NCBI GenBank assembly: GCA_964347035.1
Contig: CAYFXE010000001.1
Coordinates: 62,001-126,000, forward strand
Origin: CAYFXE01 sp964347035
GTDB lineage: Bacteria > Acidobacteriota > Aminicenantia > Aminicenantales > Aminicenantaceae
Reading direction: 5' to 3'
DNA: 64,000 nt
The position numbers and the translations under genes are program-made. The notes below the pieces were generated by a model. That model was not told the DNA's origin and searched no databases. It saw nothing but the letters and a program-made list of their open reading frames with translations. This document shows, in pieces, positions 18,017-26,396 of this stretch (its first letter is position 1; every line of letters starts with the position of its first letter).

Positions 18017-19652
18017 GCGTTTCTCGCTTTTTCTTTTGCTTGAGGCGATTCATGATGTACTGTTGTGCGATTTGGAGAACGTTATTGGTCAGCCAGTAGA
18101 GGACAAGGCCGCTCTGGAAATTCATAAAAAAGATGGTCATGATGACCGGCATGATGAGCATCATTTTTTGCTGAGTGGGATCAGCCGTGGTGGGGGTCAT
18201 TTTTTGGCTGATAAATTGGGTGATACCCATAAGGATCGGTGTCACATAGAAAGGATCCTTAACCGAGAGATCCTTTATCCAAAAAATAAAGGGACTATGT
18301 CTAAATTCAATCGATACAATTAGAAGCCGGAAAAATCCCCAAAAAATAGGGATTTGGACGAGGATAGGCAAACAGCCTCCGGCCGGATTGATACCGTGCT
18401 CCTTGTAGAGCTTCATCATTTCCTCGTTCATCTTGCGTCTCTGAGCGATGTCCTGTTTGGCCTTCTTGTATTTCGCTCTCAAGGCTTTGATCTTTGGCTG
18501 TAATTCCTGCATTTTGGCCATGGACTTTGTACTGCTGTATGTGAGGGGAAAGAAAAGGATTTTTATAATCAGGGTCAGGATGATGATGCTGAAGCCCCAA
18601 TTGGGGATGACACTATAGATCGCTTTTATGGCTTTCAGAAGAATCTGGGCGATCCAGCCGAAAAAGCCAAATCGAATCAGATTCTTAGTCCCCGAGCCAA
18701 ATTCACTCAGGGCATCATATTCCTTTGGCCCTATATAGGCTTTCTGGGCATAGGAGAGAGTGAGGAAAAAGTAGGGTAGTTGGTCTTTTTCCTTTCTGAG
18801 GAAAGCGGCACTCGATTTCTGGGAATCCGCCAAGAAAAGAGCCGTAAAGTAGTTGTCCTCGTAAGCCGCCCAGTGGACAAAATTGAAGAGGCTTCGTTCT
18901 GGTTTATATTTCCTCTCCTCGTTTCGATGGATTTTATCCGCGGTGAAAACGGCAACCCCTCTAGATCCTCCGAACCGCCTTTTCTCATCCTGCGGAGTTG
19001 GGTTTCCAAGGCTTGGCCCCCATAGGAGACGAGGATCGATTTTTTGACCTTTCTTCCAAACGCTGATGCTGACATCAAACGTGTATTTTCCTCCCTGGAA
19101 AAAGAAAGTCTTTTCGACACGGTTTCCCTCCTCATCGGCATACTGGAAACGGAGCTCACCTTCTTGGTTCTCCTTCAATTCGACCTTCGGATTGGAAAAT
19201 GTGTACAGGACGCTGTTGATGGAGGCATCGAAAGTCGGATCATCGGTGTGTAAAGCGAAGGGATAGGTACTGATTTCTTCGGATCGTAAGGAGATCATCT
19301 CAAAATCTTCCTTGTTTTCATCTTTGTACTTTTTGAGCCTCCAGCTTTTAAGGACAGCCCCTTTATTGCTCCAGATTGCCTGATACAGAGGCGAGTCGAT
19401 GAGAATCTGCTCTTCAACTGTTCCTGAAGTGGGTTCAGTGATGAGTTCTTCTTTACGAGGCTCTTCCGGCTGCGAGACAAGCGGGGAGGGAATCTGGCTT
19501 TTGGTGGAGGGCTCTGGAACTGGTTTTTTTTCGATGTCCTGAATTTGTTCAGAGATTTTCTCCTGGGGAGGAGGCTTCTTCACGAAAAGAATTTGATAGA
19601 GTACCAGGACTAGAAAGGAAAGCACGATGGCCAATAATAGTCTTTTTTCCAT
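17991..19652 (-). CDS. yidC: Membrane protein insertase YidC
   Basis: 553 residues from the ATG at 19652, where MEKRLLLAIVLSFLVLVLYQ forms the N-terminal anchor; an upstream in-frame start would overlap yidD and only adds a polar tail. A large periplasmic domain (about 60-340), as in Gram-negative YidC, is followed by the conserved five-helix core with NWGFSIIILTLIIKILFFPLT, the cytoplasmic hairpin, and GGCLPILVQIPIFWGFFRLL. It inserts and folds inner-membrane proteins alone or with SecYEG. It starts 11 bp after yidD and overlaps khpB. Confidence 0.95.
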   Translation of the reverse strand: MEKRLLLAIVLSFLVLVLYQILFVKKPPPQEKISEQIQDIEKKPVPEPSTKSQIPSPLVSQPEEPRKEELITEPTSGTVEEQILIDSPLYQAIWSNKGAVLKSWRLKKYKDENKEDFEMISLRSEEISTYPFALHTDDPTFDASINSVLYTFSNPKVELKENQEGELRFQYADEEGNRVEKTFFFQGGKYTFDVSISVWKKGQKIDPRLLWGPSLGNPTPQDEKRRFGGSRGVAVFTADKIHRNEERKYKPERSLFNFVHWAAYEDNYFTALFLADSQKSSAAFLRKEKDQLPYFFLTLSYAQKAYIGPKEYDALSEFGSGTKNLIRFGFFGWIAQILLKAIKAIYSVIPNWGFSIIILTLIIKILFFPLTYSSTKSMAKMQELQPKIKALRAKYKKAKQDIAQRRKMNEEMMKLYKEHGINPAGGCLPILVQIPIFWGFFRLLIVSIEFRHSPFIFWIKDLSVKDPFYVTPILMGITQFISQKMTPTTADPTQQKMMLIMPVIMTIFFMNFQSGLVLYWLTNNVLQIAQQYIMNRLKQKKKRETHGRKKRKK

Positions 19653-19663
19653 ACGAAAATCCT

Positions 19664-19873
19664 TCAAGGAACTGGGTCGATTCCTCCTGGATGGAGGGGA
19701 TGACATTTAAGAAGCCTTTTGCTTCCGAGGAATGTTCCTTTTAAGAACCCATATTTTTCGATGGCTTCATACGTGTAGACGGAGCAAGAAGGATGGAAAC
19801 GACAGCAATCGCCAACAAAAGGCGAGATGACTTTTTGGTAAAGTCTAAGCAGGATTAAGGCGATGTATCTCAT
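19664..19873 (-). CDS. yidD: Membrane protein insertion efficiency factor YidD
   Basis: 69 residues, typical size. Signatures: [44 protein letters not shown]. The three cysteines and the basic amphipathic start are those of the family. It helps YidC-dependent insertion. It overlaps rnpA by 4 bp. Confidence 0.95.
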   Translation of the reverse strand: MRYIALILLRLYQKVISPFVGDCCRFHPSCSVYTYEAIEKYGFLKGTFLGSKRLLKCHPLHPGGIDPVP

Positions 19874-20226
19874 GGAGTCTGATTACTCTGTCTGATCGAA
19901 TCAACGGCTGCGAGGTATTCTTTATGTAGATCTGACAGCGAAAGGCCGAGAATCTTTTTGTTGGGAATAATAATCATATCCACATGAACGTTGAGCAATT
20001 TTTTATTCTGTCGGAAAAGAGCCCTCATGTTTCTTTTAATCTTGTTCCTCTCGACAGCGTTTCCAACTTTCCGGCTCACGACGATAGCCAAGCGAGAGAA
20101 GCTAAGGTTGTTGGAGATATAAATCAGATTGAATGCCTTGCCTCTGTGGCGCTTGCCGTCTTTATAGATTAGTAAAAAATCCTTTTTCTTTCTTATCCTC
20201 TCACGAGGACTGAGAGTTTCATCCAT
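19870..20226 (-). CDS. rnpA: Ribonuclease P protein component
   Basis: 118 residues from the ATG at 20226; a TTG one codon upstream is less likely. The start overlaps the rpmH stop as TGATG, so the two are translated in step. The family core is clear: [15 protein letters not shown] near the start, then [24 protein letters not shown], the RNxxKR motif that contacts the RNA subunit. It assists 5' processing of pre-tRNAs. Confidence 0.95.
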   Translation of the reverse strand: MDETLSPRERIRKKKDFLLIYKDGKRHRGKAFNLIYISNNLSFSRLAIVVSRKVGNAVERNKIKRNMRALFRQNKKLLNVHVDMIIIPNKKILGLSLSDLHKEYLAAVDSIRQSNQTP

Positions 20227-20360
20227 CAAGCGGAGAGTCTTTTTCTTCCTTTTTGTCTGCGGTGACTGATGATGTGCTGCCCACCTTTAGTTCTCATCCG
20301 GACCAGAAAGCCATGGGTCTTCTTCCTTTTCCTTTTGTTGGGTTGAAATGTTCTTTTCAT
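20226..20360 (-). CDS. rpmH: Ribosomal protein L34
   Basis: 44 residues, read directly from the minus strand. It starts [20 protein letters not shown] and continues [20 protein letters not shown], the L34 pattern, with a serine-alanine end. It is the first gene of the conserved rpmH-rnpA-yidD-yidC-khpB group. Confidence 0.95.
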   Translation of the reverse strand: MKRTFQPNKRKRKKTHGFLVRMRTKGGQHIISHRRQKGRKRLSA

Positions 20361-20392
20361 GGCGCCTTCGAGTTTCTCAAGAATGAAAGAGT

Positions 20393-20421
20393 ATGTTAAT
20401 AAACCTGTGGGCTTCTGTCAA
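20393..20421 (-). promoter_or_regulatory. Probable sigma-70 promoter of rpmH
   Basis: On the minus strand TTGACA (20421-20416) and TAACAT (20398-20393) are 17 bp apart. Transcription would start near 20386, about 26 nt before the L34 ATG. The -35 is perfect; the -10 matches four of six. Confidence 0.6.
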
Positions 20422-20451
20422 GCGGATAGGAAGAATGACCCAATCTTCTGT

Positions 20452-20480
20452 TTGACTCTTTTTAAGGATTTGATTATAAT
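20452..20480 (+). promoter_or_regulatory. Strong sigma-70 promoter of the carD operon
   Basis: TTGACT (20452-20457) and a perfect TATAAT (20475-20480) are separated by 17 bp. The expected start, about seven bases after the -10, is 20487-20489, that is, at the ATG itself (20489), so the transcript should have little or no leader. Confidence 0.8.
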
Positions 20481-20488
20481 TATTTTCA

Positions 20489-21007
20489 ATGGATCTATTC
20501 AAGATTGGCGATAAAGTCATTTATCCCAATCAGGGGCTGGGTGTTGTCGAGGATATTCAAAACGAGAACTACTACGGGGAAAACTTTATAATCTACCACG
20601 TCAGAATCATAGCCAATAATACTCTGGTCCTCGTCCCCTCTTCCACGGCCATTGAGATCGGCATCCGGAAGCCTATCGAAGAGAATGACGTTGAGGAGAT
20701 ATTCGATTTCATGAAAAACGGCCGGGTGGATGTGACGATGAACTGGAAAGGGCGCTACAAGGAACATCTCGATCTTATGAAAACGGGATCGATCCTTGAT
20801 ATGGCGCTTGTTTTAAAGAGCCTCTACTATCTTAATCTCATAAAGCCTCTTTCTTTCCGTGAGAAAAAAATGATGGAGAAGGCAAAGGATCTTATCGTGA
20901 CTGAGATATCAGAGGTCGCCTCGATGCCTTCCACGAAGATTGAAGATAAGCTTTTCGAGACCCTATCTTTCTGCTTCAAAGATATTCAGTCGCGGATGGA
21001 TTCCTAA
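20489..21007 (+). CDS. CarD-family transcriptional regulator
   Basis: 172 residues. The N-terminal RNA-polymerase-interacting Tudor-like domain begins FKIGDKVIYPNQGLGVVEDI and contains LVLVPSSTAIEIGIRKP. A helical C-terminal domain (about 75-170) includes DLMKTGSILDMALVLKSLYYL and REKKMMEKAKDLIVTEI. CarD/CdnL proteins bind the polymerase beta subunit and stabilise open complexes, especially at rRNA promoters. No Shine-Dalgarno sequence precedes the ATG, and the promoter is immediately upstream. It heads carD-corC-smpB, transcribed divergently from rpmH. Confidence 0.92.
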   Translation: MDLFKIGDKVIYPNQGLGVVEDIQNENYYGENFIIYHVRIIANNTLVLVPSSTAIEIGIRKPIEENDVEEIFDFMKNGRVDVTMNWKGRYKEHLDLMKTGSILDMALVLKSLYYLNLIKPLSFREKKMMEKAKDLIVTEISEVASMPSTKIEDKLFETLSFCFKDIQSRMDS

Positions 21008-21018
21008 CTTTCAATATA

Positions 21019-22299
21019 ATGCTGCTTCCAGCCCTTATCCTGTTTTTTCTTTTCCTTCTGCTCAGCGCCTTTTTTTCCTCCTCAGAAACAGCCTTTGTGG
21101 CCTCTAATCCTTACAAGCTGCACTACTTAGAGGAGAAGGGCTCCAGGAAGGCCAAGCTCGTTCAAAAAATGTTGAAGAGAGTGGACAATCTGCTGGCGAC
21201 GATACTCATCGGCAACACACTGGTTAACACCGCAGCCGCCTCAGTCGCGACGTTCATCTTCGTTTCCTTCATCGAAGACAAGAACAAGGCGGTCTTGTTG
21301 GCCACGGTCGTCTCGACATTCTTGATTCTTCTTATTTCTGAGGTCACTCCCAAATCCTACACAGCTTACAATCCTCTCAAGGTGTCATTCCTGTTTGTTC
21401 GGCCTATCCGGATGTTTATTATCTTCTTCTACCCGTTGGTCCAGTTGTTCACGTTACTCAACCGCTTGATTTTCCCTTCCTCAAGAAAGCAGTTATTAGG
21501 GCTTTCGCGGACTCTTGACGAGGAAGAAATCAAGGTCTTGCTGGCCACTAGGATCAAAGGACTCTCATCGTTCCGAAGGAAGATGATTTCTGGAGCTTTG
21601 GAGATTGGATCGCGGCCGATAAGAGAAATCATGATTCCCCGCCCCCAAGTTAGAGCGATAGAGAAGGATTCGTCTTTGAAGGCGATATTGGAGATTGTAC
21701 TCTCGGCAGGTTTCTCCAGGTTCCCTGTTTACAAAGGAAGGATGGATAATGTGGAAGGCTTCATCCACGCCAAGGATATTATTCCTTATCTTATTGATAA
21801 TAAAGAATTTAATATAGAAACCCTTCTTAGAGAACCCTTCTTTGTCCCCGAGACAGCCTCCTTGGAAAAGGTTTTGCTCCAGATGCAGGAGAAGGCCGTC
21901 CATTTTGCTTTCGTCGTCGACGAATTCGGGAACATGGAAGGCATCGTGACTCTTGAGGACATAATTGAGGAGATCATCGGAGAAATCCAAGATGAATATG
22001 ATGCCGAAGTTGAAGAGTGGATTAACCAATTGGAAGGGAGCATTTATGTGGTTAAAGGCATAGCCTCGATTAAGCAGGTGAATGCAAGATTGGGCCTCGA
22101 CTTACCTGAAAAAACCGAGTACACGACTTTGGCGGGATTTTTTTTGTATGAATTCGGGAAGATCCCTCAAGATGGCGATGTTTTAGAATATAGAGGCCAT
22201 AAACTTAGAGTCGAAAGGATGACTAAAAGACATATCAGTCTGCTCCGTATTGATATAAAAGAGAAGGATGAGGAAATAAAAGATGAAGGTCATCGCTAA
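21019..22299 (+). CDS. CNNM/HlyC-CorC family membrane protein
   Basis: 426 residues. The N-terminal DUF21/CNNM membrane domain (about 1-180) has FFSSSETAFVASNPYKL, NTLVNTAAAS and EVTPKSYTAYNP. A pair of CBS domains follows with RPIREIMIPRPQVRAI, VEGFIHAKDI, FAFVVDEFGNMEGIVTLEDI and EEIIGEIQDEYD. A CorC_HlyC transporter-associated domain is C-terminal (about 340-415). The family exports or regulates Mg2+ or Co2+; the hemolysin name is historical. It starts 11 bp after carD and overlaps smpB by 17 bp. Confidence 0.9.
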   Translation: MLLPALILFFLFLLLSAFFSSSETAFVASNPYKLHYLEEKGSRKAKLVQKMLKRVDNLLATILIGNTLVNTAAASVATFIFVSFIEDKNKAVLLATVVSTFLILLISEVTPKSYTAYNPLKVSFLFVRPIRMFIIFFYPLVQLFTLLNRLIFPSSRKQLLGLSRTLDEEEIKVLLATRIKGLSSFRRKMISGALEIGSRPIREIMIPRPQVRAIEKDSSLKAILEIVLSAGFSRFPVYKGRMDNVEGFIHAKDIIPYLIDNKEFNIETLLREPFFVPETASLEKVLLQMQEKAVHFAFVVDEFGNMEGIVTLEDIIEEIIGEIQDEYDAEVEEWINQLEGSIYVVKGIASIKQVNARLGLDLPEKTEYTTLAGFFLYEFGKIPQDGDVLEYRGHKLRVERMTKRHISLLRIDIKEKDEEIKDEGHR

Positions 22300-22732
22300 A
22301 AATAAAAAAGCATACTTTAACTACGAAATACTGGAAAGCATAGAAGCGGGCATTTCTCTAGTGGGAAGTGAGGTCAAATCGATCAGAGAGGGCAGGATCA
22401 GTCTGAAAGAGAGTTACGCCGAAATCAAGGAGGGAGAAGTCTTTCTCCTCAATTGTCATATCAGTCCCTACGAGGCCTCCAATCGCTTTAATCACGAACC
22501 TTTAAGGCAGCGGAAGCTTCTTCTCCACCGCCGAGAGATCAAACGCCTGACGGGCAAGGTCAAGGAAAAAGGATTAACCTTCATCCCAACGAAAGTGATG
22601 ATCAACGACAGGGGAAAGATCAAGGTGGAAATTTCTCTGGCCAAAGGGAAGAGAGCTTACCAAAAAAGGGAGGTCATTCGAGAGAGAGACCGCGAGAGAG
22701 AAATGAGGGCTGAGCTAAAGAAATGGAGATAG
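22283..22732 (+). CDS. smpB: SsrA-binding protein SmpB
   Basis: 149 residues. Family motifs: NKKAYFNYEILESIEAGISL, GSEVKSIREGRISLKESYAEI, NCHISPYE, and the basic tail region KGKRAYQKREVIRERDR that enters the ribosome decoding site. It delivers tmRNA to stalled ribosomes. It overlaps the preceding gene by 17 bp and the convergent pdxA end by 18 bp. Confidence 0.96.
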   Translation: MKVIAKNKKAYFNYEILESIEAGISLVGSEVKSIREGRISLKESYAEIKEGEVFLLNCHISPYEASNRFNHEPLRQRKLLLHRREIKRLTGKVKEKGLTFIPTKVMINDRGKIKVEISLAKGKRAYQKREVIRERDREREMRAELKKWR

Positions 22733-23692
22733 CCTGTAAGCCAATTCTATGGCTTTGGTAAGGCTCTGAGGATTGGCCTTGTTTTGACCGGCGATATCAA
22801 ATGCGGTCCCATGGTCAGGGGAAGTTCGAATAAAAGGTAAACCCAAGGTTAAATTCACTCCTTGCTCGAAAGAAACCAGCTTGAATGGGATGAGTCCCTG
22901 ATCGTGATAAAGGGCGATAACGATTTTATCTGGGTGATTTAGAGCCTGCCGAAAGACAATATCAGGAGGAAAGGGGCCGCTGATATTCACTCCCTCTTTC
23001 CGAGCCTGTTCGATAGCTGGATAAATCTCGTCCTTTTCTTCAGCACCCATAAGTCCTCCTTCCCCGGCATGTGGGTTCAAACCAGAGACCAGGAATTGAA
23101 ATCCATCGGGTTGAAATTTTTTCGTATCTTGCTCAAGACGGATGAAAAAACCAAGAAGATCGTCCTTTTTTATTCCTTGAATGGATTCCTTCAGCGAAAG
23201 GTGATGAGTATAGAGAGCAACCTTGAGTTTGTCTGACCAGAATGACATGATGGCTTGAGGATATATTTGGCTTAGATAATCTGTATGGCCTGACCACGGT
23301 ATCCCAGCCATCTCCCAGGATTTTTTTGATATGGGTGCTGTCACCAGGGCCTGGATTATCCCTTTTTTGGCCTGTTCGTGAGCGTGTTCGAGGAAGAGAA
23401 ATGAGGCCTGTCCGTTTGGTTTGGAAGGAGCTCCGCTTCTTATTATTCTGAGCGATGAGGTCACTTCCCAGAGGGATATCCGCGGGAGATGGTCAATCTT
23501 GTCTTCGACGAGAGGAGGGATTTCGAGGTTTAAGCCCAGCCTTTTTACTTCTTTCTCCAACACAATAGAGGAGCCGAAGATGATATAGTGAGCTTTGGGT
23601 AAAAGATTTTCAGAGGTGAATGCCTTGAGGATGATTTCAGGTCCGATTCCCCCGGGATCCCCAAGAGTAATCCCGATCTTGGGAAGGCTCAT
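22715..23692 (-). CDS. pdxA: 4-hydroxythreonine-4-phosphate dehydrogenase
   Basis: 325 residues. The family pattern is clear: IGITLGDPGGIGPEI at the start, ALVTAPISKKSW with GHTDYL after it, and SGLNPHAGEGGLMGAEE, FPPDIVF, ALYHDQGLIPFK and IRTSPDHGTAFDIAG towards the end. The metal-binding histidines lie in GHTDYL, YHDQG and SPDHG. It oxidises 4-phosphohydroxy-L-threonine in pyridoxal phosphate synthesis. It overlaps hfq by 4 bp (ATGA), so the two are co-translated. Confidence 0.95.
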   Translation of the reverse strand: MSLPKIGITLGDPGGIGPEIILKAFTSENLLPKAHYIIFGSSIVLEKEVKRLGLNLEIPPLVEDKIDHLPRISLWEVTSSLRIIRSGAPSKPNGQASFLFLEHAHEQAKKGIIQALVTAPISKKSWEMAGIPWSGHTDYLSQIYPQAIMSFWSDKLKVALYTHHLSLKESIQGIKKDDLLGFFIRLEQDTKKFQPDGFQFLVSGLNPHAGEGGLMGAEEKDEIYPAIEQARKEGVNISGPFPPDIVFRQALNHPDKIVIALYHDQGLIPFKLVSFEQGVNLTLGLPFIRTSPDHGTAFDIAGQNKANPQSLTKAIELAYRLSPFL

Positions 23693-24027
23693 TTTTTCTT
23701 CTTTTTGATGGGGGATGGAGTGTCCTGGGATTCTTTTTTTTCGTCGAGTTTATACAGATACTTTATGTTATTTTTGAAGATCAGAAGATTCGGCTCATGG
23801 TCTCGGTTGAGTTTTACGCAATTTCTATCATACCACTCGATATATCCTTCGATTTCTTCGCCATCGGAAAGGACGACAGCCATATGCGTTTTTTTATTCA
23901 TCTGTTTGAGATAATAATAATTCTCAGCGTGGGTTTCCGAAGGAGGATGGGACTTCTTTTTGGCTGTTTCACGGCTCATCTTTTCCTTAATTTCAGAAAG
24001 ATTGGGTCTTATAAGTTTCCTGTTCAT
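23689..24027 (-). CDS. hfq: Hfq-like RNA chaperone, divergent
   Basis: 112 residues. The Sm fold covers about 38-93: MAVVLSDGEEIEGYIEWYD matches Sm1 (the xxL-xxGxxIxGxIxxYD pattern) and LLIFKNNIKYLYK takes the place of the Sm2 YKHAIS motif, with Lys kept but His replaced by Asn. Unlike a standard Hfq, there is a ~38-residue charged N-terminal extension and a lysine-rich tail. The RNA-binding rim and sRNA pairing function are therefore likely but not certain. It is followed by pdxA with a 4-bp overlap and not linked to miaA. Confidence 0.75.
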   Translation of the reverse strand: MNRKLIRPNLSEIKEKMSRETAKKKSHPPSETHAENYYYLKQMNKKTHMAVVLSDGEEIEGYIEWYDRNCVKLNRDHEPNLLIFKNNIKYLYKLDEKKESQDTPSPIKKKKK

Positions 24028-24125
24028 AATACTCTCCCAGGTTATAGGCTGTTAGAAAATTGGAGCTTATATTTGATAAATATACTACCACGTTTCATTT
24101 TAAAATTCAAGAGTTAAGCGCCTCC

Positions 24126-26309
24126 CTAAATACGCCACCAGTAGGAAAACTTGATGAAGAAAAACCGGCCTTGAATCCGCCAGATTCCGGAATCGTCTCT
24201 TTCTTGGTTGTCGTCTACTCCGACGTAAAAGACTGTGCCAGGCCTGAGTTCATAGCTGAAGAGGAGGCTGTTGAAGATTTCTTTATGATAGCTATTATAA
24301 TCCGTAATTAATCTCAAGGAGAGTGTGCGGGAAATCTGGTAGGTAATGCGTTGGCTGATGATATTCACCGTGTAGACTTTTTCACCGCCCTTGCTCCTGT
24401 AGAAATTATCATTCCTGAAATTATAATGCAGGCGGAAGTTAGTGAGGGGCCTTAACGTTAAGCGGGATCCTTTGGATGTTTTATAGCCTAAATAAGGATC
24501 TTCCTCGTCGTCACCGTAATAAATGCCGTCACCCAAAGAAAAAGACACGTTTCCACTCAGCCAGGAAAAAGGCTCCGAGCTGAAACTGGACCGGAAAGAG
24601 TTTTTATAAAATTCTATACCTTCGTAACGTTCCAGACCTGTGGAGAAATTCACCCATACGTAAGACCCCCTCCATCCACTCATGAACACCCGAAGCTCCC
24701 ATTCCTCATCTGTCAGGATGTCATCAAAGTCATAGATTCTCCGGTACTCGATCGAGGGCCGGATATCGACGATGAAGTTTGTCTGAGGCAGGATTGCATA
24801 GCTCAGGCGGGAGTTGAAAGACCGGATGTCCTTCCGGCGGAAAAAGCCCAGGGAGGCTTCAAAATCGGGAGGAATGTGCCTGTAATTAGCCGAGAAGCTC
24901 AGATGCCTGCCTCTTCGGTCAAGGTTAAACATCATCGCCGGAACCAGGTCGGTTTTTTCCGGGCCGACTTTACTCTGAGAACCGACAACCTGAAAGGAGA
25001 ATCGATAGTTATTCAAGAATTTGAAGTGCCCGTCTAAACCTCCAACCCTGTTGAAGTTTTGTGTAATATTATTCCAGGAATCTCCCATCTCTTTATCTGC
25101 CAGGATAAATCCGACGTAGGATTCGGAGAAGAGGTCTTGTCTCAGGCGAAAAACATTCACAAGGCTTCTTCGTTTGATTTCCTCGTCATCGTCTTCATCT
25201 TCAGGAGAGATTTTAATGTCTGGTGCGTTTAAATCATAGGTGGTCAGAAAGCCTAGAGTGGTCTTTCCTATTTTCCCGGTGAGCTTCCCCCCCCATTGAG
25301 GGTCGATGATTTTTCGCGTATAAACCAATTCAAAGGGTGTATCGAAATGGTCTGTTCCTTCTAGGAAAAAAGGCCTCTTTTCTGGATAGTAAAGGGCATA
25401 CCTCTGGTTGACATCGATCTGAGGCATATCGGCCTCGACCTGGCTGAAATCCGGGTTGTAGGTGATGTCCGCTGTCAAATCCGATGTGATACCATACTTA
25501 AAGTTTATCCCTCCTTCGGGATCGAATTTCTCATTTCTCTCTTGAAGACCCGTAAACACGGGCATAACTTCGAAGTTTTTTCCTTTTTCTAAGTTCCCAT
25601 CGATGGTCAAAGTGCCCGATTGAACCAGGAACCCGTTCACATCGCGCGACCTTGGATACCAGTAGATTTCTTCATTTTTTCTTCGAATATTCCTCTTGAT
25701 CTGCAGTCCCCAGAGCTGTGTTTGGGTATTGGGAAATCTTAAGCTTTTAAACGGGATGGCCATTTCGACGGTATACCCCTCTTCATCAATGTAAGCGTCG
25801 GTGAGAAAAAAGGTATCCCAGTTCTTATCGATCCTGTCAGGGCCTCCTCCGCGGCCCCTTCCTCTTCTCTGCGTTTCTAAATAAATGCCATCCGATTGCA
25901 CACCACATGGATTGGCCAGGAAAGCAAAAGCACGCTTTTTGTCGTTGAAGGTATCCAGGTAAATAGTGACCTCGTCGTCCCCTTGAACATTATCTCTCTG
26001 GGTGAGACAGGCTCTGATGGCCTTCGGGTTGGAATCATAGCAGCGGAGAGCGATGTACAGGTTTTTATGGTCGTAGCCGAGGTAGGCGATTGTTTTTTCA
26101 GAGGGGTCTGTTCCCTCCTGGGGCTCGTACTGGGTGAAAGCCTCGAGGACCGCCCCCTTTTCCCAGAGAGGATTTTCCAGTTTCCCATCTATTTTAGGCG
26201 GAGAAGGAAACTTGGGGATCTTCACATTATAATTATTGCCTTTTTTTTGGCCGACGAGGCAGAGAGGTGGTATCAAGAAGAAGACAAGAATGATCAAGAT
26301 TTTTTTCAA
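24126..26309 (-). CDS. DUF5916 outer-membrane protein with CBM9-like N-domain
   Basis: 727 residues, probable TTG start at 26309; an N-terminal signal peptide (KKILIILVFFLIPPLCLVG) is present. Residues about 30-230 form a carbohydrate-binding family 9-like domain: PPKIDGKLENPLWEKG, then YIALRCYDSNP, DDEVTIYLDTF. The rest is a DUF5916 beta-barrel with many alternating aromatic strands (DITYNPDFSQVEADMPQID, YYPEKRPFFLEG) and an aromatic end. Such proteins sit in the outer membrane; the substrate is unknown and glycan or peptide handling is a guess. It is 87 bp downstream of tolC but has its own promoter-like sequence. Confidence 0.85.
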   Translation of the reverse strand: MKKILIILVFFLIPPLCLVGQKKGNNYNVKIPKFPSPPKIDGKLENPLWEKGAVLEAFTQYEPQEGTDPSEKTIAYLGYDHKNLYIALRCYDSNPKAIRACLTQRDNVQGDDEVTIYLDTFNDKKRAFAFLANPCGVQSDGIYLETQRRGRGRGGGPDRIDKNWDTFFLTDAYIDEEGYTVEMAIPFKSLRFPNTQTQLWGLQIKRNIRRKNEEIYWYPRSRDVNGFLVQSGTLTIDGNLEKGKNFEVMPVFTGLQERNEKFDPEGGINFKYGITSDLTADITYNPDFSQVEADMPQIDVNQRYALYYPEKRPFFLEGTDHFDTPFELVYTRKIIDPQWGGKLTGKIGKTTLGFLTTYDLNAPDIKISPEDEDDDEEIKRRSLVNVFRLRQDLFSESYVGFILADKEMGDSWNNITQNFNRVGGLDGHFKFLNNYRFSFQVVGSQSKVGPEKTDLVPAMMFNLDRRGRHLSFSANYRHIPPDFEASLGFFRRKDIRSFNSRLSYAILPQTNFIVDIRPSIEYRRIYDFDDILTDEEWELRVFMSGWRGSYVWVNFSTGLERYEGIEFYKNSFRSSFSSEPFSWLSGNVSFSLGDGIYYGDDEEDPYLGYKTSKGSRLTLRPLTNFRLHYNFRNDNFYRSKGGEKVYTVNIISQRITYQISRTLSLRLITDYNSYHKEIFNSLLFSYELRPGTVFYVGVDDNQERDDSGIWRIQGRFFFIKFSYWWRI

Positions 26310-26332
26310 TGGTCTAACCGTTTTAAATGTCT

Positions 26333-26360
26333 ATTATAAGCGATTCTCCTAATCCTTCAA
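26333..26360 (-). promoter_or_regulatory. Possible promoter of the DUF5916 gene
   Basis: Minus strand TTGAAG (26360-26355), 16 bp, TATAAT (26338-26333). The transcription start would lie about 17 nt before the TTG start codon. Confidence 0.5.
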
Positions 26361-26396
26361 AGATTAATAATCACTAGAATTTTCGGATGTGCCACT

